The notes under the pieces were generated by a model. It did not search any database and was not told the DNA's origin. It was given only the letters and a program-made list of their open reading frames with translations. 6,288 bases of DNA from Treponema sp. (GTDB taxonomy: Bacteria; Spirochaetota; Spirochaetia; Treponematales; Treponemataceae): positions 1 to 6,288 of the forward strand of contig JAEEKM010000115.1 in NCBI GenBank assembly GCA_016282455.1, read 5' to 3'. The position numbers and the translations under genes were made by a program. Positions 1 through 5,830 of the stretch are shown here, in pieces. The stretch's first letter is position 1. Every line of letters starts with the position of its first letter.

Positions 1-278
1 AAGGTGAGCTGGACAATGTGGTCGCTTAATTCATATTTTTCTTCACGGATTCCCTTGAATACATCTTCCAGTCCGTGAGAGACCTGTTCAATTACGGGAA
101 AGCCCAGCATTCTGGAAGTACCTTTTATGGTGTGGAGGTCACGGAGAATTCATGCGAGTGTGTCTTTGTTTTTGGGGTCGTTCCTAAGGGAGATGATGCC
201 TGTGTTTATGGCATCCAGATGTTCCCCTGTCTCTGTGATAAAACCTTCTACAAATGCGTCTTTAGAAAAAACTGGCAT
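1..278 (-). pseudogene. cheA: CheA histidine kinase, N-terminal Hpt domain, interrupted by in-frame TGA; runs off left edge
   Basis: CheA is the cytoplasmic chemotaxis kinase that autophosphorylates a histidine in its N-terminal Hpt domain and passes the phosphate to CheY and CheB. Reading from the ATG at 278-276 gives MPVFSKDAFVEGF..., with an AGGGA ribosome site at 289-285, 36 bp after cheR ends. The Hpt core is clear: LRDLHTIKG at residues 45-53 with phospho-acceptor His49, followed by TSRMLGF and a helix ending GLEDVFKGI. Codon 43 (152-150) is TGA, yet the same frame continues as good Hpt sequence to the left edge at residue 92. The gene is therefore either nonsense-mutated (for example CGA Arg to TGA), recoded, or affected by a base-call error. 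Only the Hpt part is visible; the dimerisation, ATPase and CheW-like domains would lie outside. If the stop is real, the product is 42 residues. An in-frame ATG at 110-108 could restart translation, but after the histidine. Confidence 0.8.
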
Positions 279-314
279 AACCGTTCCCTGATGGAGCAGG
301 AGTCCCCGAAAAAA

Positions 315-1805
315 CTACGGAAGTATTTTTACATAGTTTTCGCACAGCGTAAGGAAGTAGGCCGGGCTGAATTGCTCCACTATGGTATTATAGCATATTT
401 TTTCTTCTTTGATATAGTCCTTTAAGGATTTTATGCAGGAAGAAAGTGTTTTTTTTCCTTCCTTCTTTAAGCCCATGCGTACCTGCAGCATTCCCAGCTG
501 AAAGGAGGCGGGCCAGAACTTAGGGTTTAGGAGTGCAGCTTTTTCAAGGAGACTGGCAGATTCTCTGTCTTTACCCCTGCCGTTTGAAATGAGGGCTTCC
601 ATGTAAAGTTTGTGTTCGGTCTGCTCGGGGCGGAAGTTATGGGCTTTAAGTTCTGCTTCTGCTTTTTCCATGTTACCGGTGTCTATGGCAGAGAGAACCC
701 TGCTGTAAATATCCTTTATGTCCTGGGGAAGTTCCCCCTTGTTTTTGGAGGCGGTTCCTTTAGAAGTGCCTGTTTGTGAAACAATGCTTTTTACAGAAGT
801 AAAGTTTTTTGCAGCAGACGAAGTGTATGTGGCGGAAGAGTCCTGAGGCAGTGAAGAAGAAATGGTCTTTCGTACGCTGGAATGAATCAGGGCATCTTTT
901 TCAATCTCATTCATTCTGCGGTTAAAGTTTTCCCTTCCCCTGTCATGAACTTTTGGTTTTTCTTCTTTTGGTGCAGGCTTTTTACCCGTCATGAGTTCTT
1001 TTGTCTTAAGGTCTACTTTTCTAAAATAGTAAACGGAACCTGAGTGCTCTTTAACAAGCGGTACGTCATCTTCACATTCAACGCTTGCAATTTCGTTTAC
1101 GGAGAGAAAGAGAAGTCCGTTGTTTTTTAGTGTTCCTGCCAGGGTGCGGATGATTTTTTTTCTCAGTTCTATGTCAAAGTAGATGAATACGTTTCTTAAA
1201 AAAATTATGTTTACGCTTTCCCTTGCCACAGGGAGACTTTCCATATTACTCAGGTTTAAGTAAGAGGTGTGGATGTGGGCCCTGCATTCATCTGAAAGTT
1301 CAAAGATTCCGTCAAGCCTCAGTCCAAGTGTGTCTAAAAGGGAAATGTATTTTTTACCGTCGCTTCTGAAAGAGTTTGTGGAATAAAGGCCTTCGTTAAT
1401 TACCTTTAGGGCGGCAGTGTCTATGTCTGTTGCATATACTTCTGTTTTAATACCCATGGAATTGGAAAGGGCATAAAGTGAAAGGGCTTCTTCTCCGGTA
1501 GAACAGGCTGCACTCCAGATAACTACGTCTTCAATCAGGTGCTGGGGAAGATAGTGTTCCTTTAAAAAATCAAACTGCTGTTCTTCACGGAAAAAATACG
1601 TTTCGTTGATTGCGGCTTCGTTTATAAGAAGGGTACGTTCTTCTTCGCTGCTTTTTAAAAGGCGCAGAAATTCTTTTTCGCTTACAGAAAGTTCCTGCAT
1701 GCGTTTTTTTATATAAACACACATGAAACTCCTGTGAGCTTCATTCACTTCCAGTCCGCTGTAGGATTCTATTAAATCAAAGATTGTCTTTTCAAAGTCT
1801 GCCAC
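315..1805 (-). CDS. cheR: CheR chemoreceptor glutamate methyltransferase with C-terminal TPR-like extension
   Basis: CheR transfers methyl groups from S-adenosylmethionine to receptor glutamates during adaptation. The 496-residue protein has the N-terminal all-helical CheR domain (about 1-75, with NETYFFRE at 67-74), then the methyltransferase fold: SAM motif SAACSTGEE at 98-106, acidic loop ATDID at 125-129, and the CheR signature FLRNVFIYF at 202-210. Residues about 265-360 form a Lys/Ser/Thr-rich, probably disordered linker. Residues about 362-465 look like TPR helices (ALISNGRG..., LLNPKFWPASFQLGML). Plain CheR proteins are about 270-290 residues, so this is the long TPR-bearing type. The start is GTG at 1805-1803: a TAA lies immediately upstream in frame and the next Met (residue 28) would cut the CheR helical domain. 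Only 6 bp separate it from the cheB stop. The nearest GGAG is about 14 nt upstream, so translation is probably coupled to cheB. The stop is TAG. Confidence 0.93.
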   Translation of the reverse strand: MADFEKTIFDLIESYSGLEVNEAHRSFMCVYIKKRMQELSVSEKEFLRLLKSSEEERTLLINEAAINETYFFREEQQFDFLKEHYLPQHLIEDVVIWSAACSTGEEALSLYALSNSMGIKTEVYATDIDTAALKVINEGLYSTNSFRSDGKKYISLLDTLGLRLDGIFELSDECRAHIHTSYLNLSNMESLPVARESVNIIFLRNVFIYFDIELRKKIIRTLAGTLKNNGLLFLSVNEIASVECEDDVPLVKEHSGSVYYFRKVDLKTKELMTGKKPAPKEEKPKVHDRGRENFNRRMNEIEKDALIHSSVRKTISSSLPQDSSATYTSSAAKNFTSVKSIVSQTGTSKGTASKNKGELPQDIKDIYSRVLSAIDTGNMEKAEAELKAHNFRPEQTEHKLYMEALISNGRGKDRESASLLEKAALLNPKFWPASFQLGMLQVRMGLKKEGKKTLSSCIKSLKDYIKEEKICYNTIVEQFSPAYFLTLCENYVKILP

Positions 1806-1811
1806 TTATCT

Positions 1812-2879
1812 TTATCTTGCTCCTACCAGGTTTTTTACGTAGGGGGCAATGTCGTCAAGGGCTTTTACTGCTTTTACACCACCACACTCAATTGCGGCGC
1901 GCGGCATGCCAAATACAATGCAGGAGTTTTCGTCCTGTGCAATGGTCATTCCGCCACCGTCTACAATCTGCTTGCAGCCGTCTGCTCCGTCACGTCCCAT
2001 TCCAGTAAGAATGATTGCAAGGGTTTTTTCTTTGCAGACTTTTGAGGCACTGAAAAAGAGTTTGTCCACGGCGGGTTTAAGAAAGTGAAGGGGAGGTTCG
2101 TCAGAAAGAAGCAGCTGGTATTCTCCTGCTTTACCCGGAACTTCTTCTACTTCAAGGTGAACGTTTGCCGGAGAAACATAGGCGTGTCCGGGTTTAACGA
2201 TTGTTCCGTTTTCTGCAAGTTCTACTTCCATGCCGGTTGAACTGTCAAGCCACTTTGCAAACTGAACGTCAAAGAGGGAATCTATGTGCTGGGTAACAAG
2301 AATGGGCAGGGGGAAATTACTTCCAAGACCGGTAAGCACTGTCTGTACTGCGGCAGGTCCTCCTGTAGATGCACCGATGAGGCAGAGTTCGTATCTGTGG
2401 TTTGTGTTTTCAGATGCGGGAATTTCTTCTTTGGCAGCAGAGGCTTTTTCTTCCTGCTTTGCCTGATTCTGTGCCTTGTCCCGTCTGTTCTTTGCATGCT
2501 TGTCTGCAATTTCTACCAGGCGTTCACAAAAATCCTGAAGCACTTCTGTTGTCATTACAGAGAAGTCGGGTTTTCTTATGAGTTCAAGGGCACCTGCTTC
2601 AATGCACTGGTAACCGATATCTACACTGTCTTCTGTGGAAAAACAAACCACTGCAGGGGCTGAAGTTTCCATGATTTTTTTAGTTGCGGCAAGTCCGTCC
2701 ATCACCGGCATGTTGATGTCCATGACAATAAGGTCGGGGTTAAGCTCTGTGTTCCGTAAAACTGCTTTTTCTCCGTTTTCTGCAATGCCCACAATCTGGA
2801 ACCTGATGTCAGTTTCCATAATCTGTTTAATCATGGCGCGTACAATAGCAGAATCGTCTACAATAAGAACTTTTATCAT
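1812..2879 (-). CDS. cheB: CheB receptor methylesterase / glutamine deamidase response regulator
   Basis: CheB removes methyl groups from receptor glutamates (and deamidates glutamines) and is activated by phosphate from CheA. The 355-residue protein has a receiver domain at about 1-122 with acidic pair Asp8/Asp9, phospho-acceptor Asp54 in VMDINMPVMDG, and conserved Lys103 in RKPD. A charged Lys/Glu/Ala linker follows at about 123-160. The catalytic domain runs from about 163 to 352: nucleophile Ser171 in GASTGGP, His198 in TQHID, and Asp297 in LTGMGRDGADG, matching the Ser-His-Asp triad of the family. The length is normal for CheB and no key residue is missing. I chose ATG 2879-2877 rather than the upstream in-frame GTG at 2900 because a good GGTGGAG lies 8 nt before the ATG and the protein then starts as expected (MIKVLIVDD). 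It starts 5 bp after the CheW-like gene and ends 6 bp before cheR. Confidence 0.96.
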   Translation of the reverse strand: MIKVLIVDDSAIVRAMIKQIMETDIRFQIVGIAENGEKAVLRNTELNPDLIVMDINMPVMDGLAATKKIMETSAPAVVCFSTEDSVDIGYQCIEAGALELIRKPDFSVMTTEVLQDFCERLVEIADKHAKNRRDKAQNQAKQEEKASAAKEEIPASENTNHRYELCLIGASTGGPAAVQTVLTGLGSNFPLPILVTQHIDSLFDVQFAKWLDSSTGMEVELAENGTIVKPGHAYVSPANVHLEVEEVPGKAGEYQLLLSDEPPLHFLKPAVDKLFFSASKVCKEKTLAIILTGMGRDGADGCKQIVDGGGMTIAQDENSCIVFGMPRAAIECGGVKAVKALDDIAPYVKNLVGAR

Positions 2880-2884
2880 CTCGT

Positions 2885-3310
2885 TTACTCCACCCCGCAC
2901 TTTGAAAGTGCAATTATGTCAACCATATACTGAATCTTTTTTTCTTCGAATCTTATGGCAAGAAAACCCTTTTTAATAAGGGCCGAGCCCAGGACACCTT
3001 TTGACAAATGGAAAGATTCATAATCCATCTGCAGTACTTTTGGGGTACGCCCTGTTTTTGCAACCAGCACTTCTTCACTTTTTGCAAGCATTCTGGAGGT
3101 TTCTGCACCTTGTGTTTTTATGCCGAATACTTTTTCTACAAAGGAATCCAGCGAGAAACTTTTTGCGTGCTTTTCCCAGGAAAGCATCTGTCCCTGAGGA
3201 GCATAAAAGCTTTCCAGAATGTCGCTCTGTGGAATGAGCAACTCCAGCCTGCCGTAATTCAGGCAGACAAACCATTCATTTGCCTTCAAGGTCACCCCGG
3301 ATTTTGTCAA
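2885..3310 (-). CDS. Small divergent CheW-like protein
   Basis: This is a soluble protein of up to 141 residues with no signal peptide or membrane segment. Its start, FVCLNYGRLELLIPQSDILE (about 14-33), resembles the first strands of a CheW domain (hydrophobic strand, turn, then an isoleucine-proline strand leading into a helix). Its end, GFLAIRFEEKKIQYMVDIIAL, resembles the closing strands. The conserved CheW glycine/arginine motif around 'GvvNlRG' is absent, so it is a distant relative at best. Its place between cheW and cheB supports a coupling or scaffold role, which is an inference. The start is unclear: TTG at 3310-3308 (141 aa), GTG at 3295 (136 aa) and TTG at 3289 (134 aa) are in frame, with no ATG before residue 37 and no strong Shine-Dalgarno for any. 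All versions overlap the cheW end by 14-35 bp. The stop is TAA. Confidence 0.75.
   Translation of the reverse strand: MTKSGVTLKANEWFVCLNYGRLELLIPQSDILESFYAPQGQMLSWEKHAKSFSLDSFVEKVFGIKTQGAETSRMLAKSEEVLVAKTGRTPKVLQMDYESFHLSKGVLGSALIKKGFLAIRFEEKKIQYMVDIIALSKCGVE
2888..2894 (-). promoter_or_regulatory. Ribosome binding site of cheB
   Basis: GGTGGAG followed by 8 nt and then ATG at 2879-2877. It sits inside the last codons of the CheW-like gene, directly before that gene's TAA. It decides in favour of the ATG over the in-frame GTG at 2900, and the tight arrangement suggests translational coupling. Confidence 0.75.
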
Positions 3311-3770
3311 TTACACCCGCAGAGTTTAAGATGGGTGCAGTTACGTCGTCGAAGGAGATGGCACCTGAAAAAAAACTTGCATCAGAGTTTTCTGCAAGTT
3401 TCTGTGTGGTGACATTGGCTGCATTGCGGAATTCCTGAATGTCTGTAATCTGGAAAGAAAGTTTGTTCTCGTTGTTCAGAATCATGAACAGCTGGGACTT
3501 CTGTGCTTCCATTCCAAGAAACTCAGAAACGTCTATTACTGCGTAAGGGTCGCCGTAGCAGTTAAGCACTCCTTTTATATAAGAGGGAACAAAGGGCATA
3601 GGGTAAATTTCATTGTTGCGTACAATTTCCTTTACTTCGGAAGAGTCTATTGCGTAAGTTTCATCCCCTGCAGTAAAGACAAGCCAGGTAAGCGACTTAT
3701 TGTCTTTTTGTGCAGCCTTCTGTGATTCAGACTGAAGAGCGTCTATCTCTTCAAACAAATCCGTGCTCAT
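3276..3770 (-). CDS. cheW: CheW chemotaxis coupling protein
   Basis: CheW bridges chemoreceptors to the kinase CheA in the cytoplasmic signalling array. The 164-residue protein has a polar, acidic N-terminal tail (1-27) and a CheW domain at about 28-158: strand WLVFTAGDETYAIDSSEVKEI at 29-49, the family hallmark PSYIKGVLNCYGDPYAVIDVS at 62-82 (corresponding to the usual yvkGvvNlRG..lpviDL pattern), and closing strands near 133-158. The RG of the hallmark is replaced by YG, a notable substitution at a usually conserved arginine. It is the first gene of the che operon and begins with ATG at 3770-3768. No Shine-Dalgarno sequence precedes the ATG; instead a -10 box ends 9 bp upstream, so the transcript is probably leaderless. 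It stops with TGA at 3278-3276, inside the start region of the next gene, which shows that TGA is a normal stop in this genome. Confidence 0.92.
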   Translation of the reverse strand: MSTDLFEEIDALQSESQKAAQKDNKSLTWLVFTAGDETYAIDSSEVKEIVRNNEIYPMPFVPSYIKGVLNCYGDPYAVIDVSEFLGMEAQKSQLFMILNNENKLSFQITDIQEFRNAANVTTQKLAENSDASFFSGAISFDDVTAPILNSAGVIDKIRGDLEGK

Positions 3771-3779
3771 AATGGAAAC

Positions 3780-3808
3780 ATTATACTATATAAATGGGGC
3801 TTGTGCAA
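3780..3808 (-). promoter_or_regulatory. Sigma-70 type promoter of the cheW-cheB-cheR-cheA operon
   Basis: On the minus strand, TTGCAC (3808-3803) is followed by a 17-bp spacer and a perfect TATAAT (3785-3780). The ATG of cheW starts 9 bp after the -10 box, so transcription would begin about 2-3 nt before, or at, the start codon. No sigma-28 type pattern is visible here. Confidence 0.72.
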
Positions 3809-3818
3809 CGAAAAATGT

Positions 3819-3847
3819 TTGCTTTTCATAACTTTATATTATATAAT
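3819..3847 (+). promoter_or_regulatory. Sigma-70 type promoter of the chemoreceptor gene
   Basis: TTGCTT (3819-3824), a 17-bp spacer and TATAAT (3842-3847) face right. Transcription would start near 3854, giving a short leader of about 15 nt that includes the ribosome site. The promoter is back to back with, and does not overlap, the leftward che promoter; the two -35 boxes are 10 bp apart. Confidence 0.6.
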
Positions 3848-3858
3848 TGTAAATTATA
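3842..3858. repeat. Short inverted repeat over the receptor -10 box and start site
   Basis: TATAATTGTAAATTATA is a perfect 7-bp inverted repeat with a 3-nt centre. Its left arm contains the -10 TATAAT and its right arm ends at the first base of the AAGGAG ribosome site. It could be an operator or a weak leader hairpin, but it is all A/T in the arms and may be chance. Confidence 0.35.
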
Positions 3859-3863
3859 AGGAG
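3858..3863 (+). promoter_or_regulatory. Ribosome binding site of the chemoreceptor gene
   Basis: AAGGAG followed by 5 nt and ATG at 3869-3871. It fixes the start at this ATG rather than at the in-frame GTG at 3863, which overlaps the ribosome site itself. Confidence 0.85.
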
Positions 3864-3868
3864 TGTCT

Positions 3869-5758
3869 ATGACGCAGCAAAACGAAGATTTTAAGAAGTT
3901 TAATGTGAAGACTTTTTTGTTTTTACTTTTCACCTATGCTTTTCCAGCCCTGACTTATGGTCCTTTTGCCATCTTTGTAGGGGCTGTTTCTGTAAAAGAA
4001 TATGTTATGACAATTTCTGATCCCATAATGCTGGGAACCGGTCTTGTTGCCATTCTTGTTCTGCCTATTGCATCCTATATGTTCTTTCTTTCCCACATGA
4101 GAAAGTATGATGGAAGCGAGGCTTCTGTAGAAAGTCTTAACAAAGTGACTAAAGCCTGGATTATGATAAACATTGGCATTGTGGTGGGCTACTACACCTA
4201 CCTGGGGCTTCTTACAAATATCCGTGCAGGTCAGAGGGGCTTTGAATACGCAGCCTTTAACGGAGGAAATCCTGTCTTTGCCTTCCTTGCACTTTTGTGG
4301 GGAACCTGTTTCCTTTTTTCACTTTTTGGTTTTACAAAATTCCTTGTTTCCGTGGAGCATACCCTTTCATTCCTTCCTTATGGAAAGAAGTTTGAAATAA
4401 TGAGCATTAACATGCGCATCATGGTGGTTACCTTCTTCCTGGTGCTTTCTGTAATCATGCTTGCGGAGAGTGTGATTGCAGTTCCGCAGAACCTTATAGA
4501 TTATTCTTCCCATGAACTGCTGCTTAAAAAAATGCTGCCCATTACTCTGGCGGGCGGTGCACTTGGCGTGCTTAATGTTTTCCTTGCCATTTCTGAAATT
4601 ACCCACGGTATAAATGAAGTAAAATCTTTTACCCAGGAACTTGCCAGAAAAAACTACCGTTCAGAAGAACTTCTTGTTAAGAGCCGCTGTGAGGTGGGTG
4701 AACTTGTTAACAACGTAAATGAATTCCGTTCCATTATGAATGAACTTCTTCATGAAATGCAGGATTCTACCAAAGCTTCTACAGGAACTGCCGCTACTTT
4801 AAACAAAAATCTTTCTTCTGCAAGCGGAAACGTAAATCAGATTACAAAGAACATTGAGAATGTAAATCAGTCCATGACAAACCAGAGTGCCGGTGTGGAA
4901 GAAGCAACTGCTGCCGTTAACCAGGTTATGGGCCACATCAGTGTTCTGAACAACAGTATTGAAGAACAGGCTACTGCAGTAAATCAGTCTTCTGCCGCAG
5001 TGGACCAGATGGTTGCAAACATTAACAGCGTGACCCAGGTGCTTATGAAAAATGCAGACGCCGTAAATGAACTGGGAACTGCCTCTGACGAAGGTAGAAA
5101 CAGTGTGCGTCATGCAGTGGAAATTTCTGAATCCATCATCAAGGAAAGTGCGGGGCTCATGGAAGCAAGTTCAATCATTCAGACTATTGCAAGCCAGACC
5201 AACCTTCTTGCCATGAACGCCGCCATTGAGTCTGCCCATGCAGGTGAAGTTGGTAAGGGATTTGCCGTTGTTGCAGATGAAATCAGAAAACTTGCCGAAC
5301 AGAGTTCTAGTCAGGGTAAGAATATTAAGACCAGCCTTAAAACTCTTTCTGATTCAATTACGCTTGTGTCCCACAGTATTGCGGAAGTGCAGCAGAAGTT
5401 TGACATTATTTACAATCTTGCCCAGACTGTTAAGACCCAGGAAAATGTTGTCATGAATGCAATGACCGAGCAGAGTGAGGGTAATAAACAGGTGCTTGAA
5501 GCAATGAAGAGCATCAGTGATTCCACAAACTCCGTAAAGGACGGTTCTTCTGAAATGCTTAACAGTGCAAAACAGGTTGTGATTGAAATGGATGAACTTT
5601 CCAAAGTGACAAGGAGTATTTCTGACAGCATGGAAATGATTACCGGTAACATAGAGGAAATTTCTTCTGCAATGACTCTTGTTTCTGAGTCTTCGGGTAA
5701 AAACCAGCAGGATATTGATAAGCTTTCTGAGCAGATCGGAGAGTTTAAGTTAAAATAA
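3869..5758 (+). CDS. Methyl-accepting chemotaxis protein with six-helix membrane sensor domain
   Basis: This is a chemoreceptor of 629 residues that should control CheA through CheW. The N-terminus has six hydrophobic segments (about 15-38, 53-74, 97-118, 134-160, 182-204, 223-243) joined by short loops, so there is no sizeable periplasmic ligand domain; the even number puts the C-terminus in the cytoplasm. A HAMP-like stretch follows at about 245-290 (CEVGELVNNVNEF at 274-286). The signalling domain carries the conserved hairpin tip at 440-477 (QTNLLAMNAAIES, then GKGFAVVADEIRKLAE). Two sites match the methylation consensus [ASTG][ASTG]xxEExx[ASTG][ASTG]: 340-349 (Glu344/345) and 592-601 (Glu596/597), one on each arm. 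The C-terminus, EQIGEFKLK, lacks the NWETF-like CheR-docking pentapeptide. The gene is divergently transcribed from the che operon, with its own promoter and a strong ribosome site. The stop is TAA and no clear hairpin terminator follows. Confidence 0.95.
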   Translation: MTQQNEDFKKFNVKTFLFLLFTYAFPALTYGPFAIFVGAVSVKEYVMTISDPIMLGTGLVAILVLPIASYMFFLSHMRKYDGSEASVESLNKVTKAWIMINIGIVVGYYTYLGLLTNIRAGQRGFEYAAFNGGNPVFAFLALLWGTCFLFSLFGFTKFLVSVEHTLSFLPYGKKFEIMSINMRIMVVTFFLVLSVIMLAESVIAVPQNLIDYSSHELLLKKMLPITLAGGALGVLNVFLAISEITHGINEVKSFTQELARKNYRSEELLVKSRCEVGELVNNVNEFRSIMNELLHEMQDSTKASTGTAATLNKNLSSASGNVNQITKNIENVNQSMTNQSAGVEEATAAVNQVMGHISVLNNSIEEQATAVNQSSAAVDQMVANINSVTQVLMKNADAVNELGTASDEGRNSVRHAVEISESIIKESAGLMEASSIIQTIASQTNLLAMNAAIESAHAGEVGKGFAVVADEIRKLAEQSSSQGKNIKTSLKTLSDSITLVSHSIAEVQQKFDIIYNLAQTVKTQENVVMNAMTEQSEGNKQVLEAMKSISDSTNSVKDGSSEMLNSAKQVVIEMDELSKVTRSISDSMEMITGNIEEISSAMTLVSESSGKNQQDIDKLSEQIGEFKLK

Positions 5759-5830
5759 ACTTTTGTTGTAATTAAAGATTTTTTCTTCAGAAGTGGTACA
5801 AAGTGAACTTGCGGTATCTATATATATTGT

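Noticed and set aside
150..152. Selenocysteine insertion at the CheA TGA
   Set aside because: The sequence just downstream shows no convincing SECIS-like hairpin (best pairing is about 4 bp), and the Hpt helix position before the phospho-histidine is not a redox or catalytic site where Sec would be expected.
276..317. CheR-CheA fusion by read-through of the cheR TAG
   Set aside because: The 12 codons between the cheR TAG and the cheA ATG are in frame and open, but a stop-free stretch this short is expected often by chance, and cheA has its own AGGGA site and ATG.
75..425. Plus-strand open frame over the cheA/cheR junction
   Set aside because: No family resemblance and no ribosome site; it is antisense to the recognisable Hpt and CheR coding sequence.
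449..456. Run of eight T (A on the coding strand) within cheR as a slippage or frameshift site
   Set aside because: The cheR frame stays intact through it and the TPR-like sequence continues on both sides, so there is no sign of frameshifting.
3075..3275. Extension of cheW past its TGA, open for a further 66 codons
   Set aside because: The extension has no resemblance to any CheW part and lies out of frame with the better-supported CheW-like gene; CheW is already full length at the TGA.
3008..3412. Plus-strand open frame opposite the CheW-like gene and cheW
   Set aside because: Low-complexity, antisense to supported genes, with no domain or ribosome site. The same holds for the antisense frames at 1784-2088, 2284-2663, 2635-2976 and 4799-5113.
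3771..3868. Sigma-28 (flagellar) promoter for the chemotaxis genes
   Set aside because: No TAAA-N15-CCGATAA-like pair is visible on either strand, whereas two good sigma-70 type promoters are.
5759..5830. Intrinsic terminator after the receptor gene
   Set aside because: There is a T-rich stretch near 5779-5786, but no stable hairpin precedes it.
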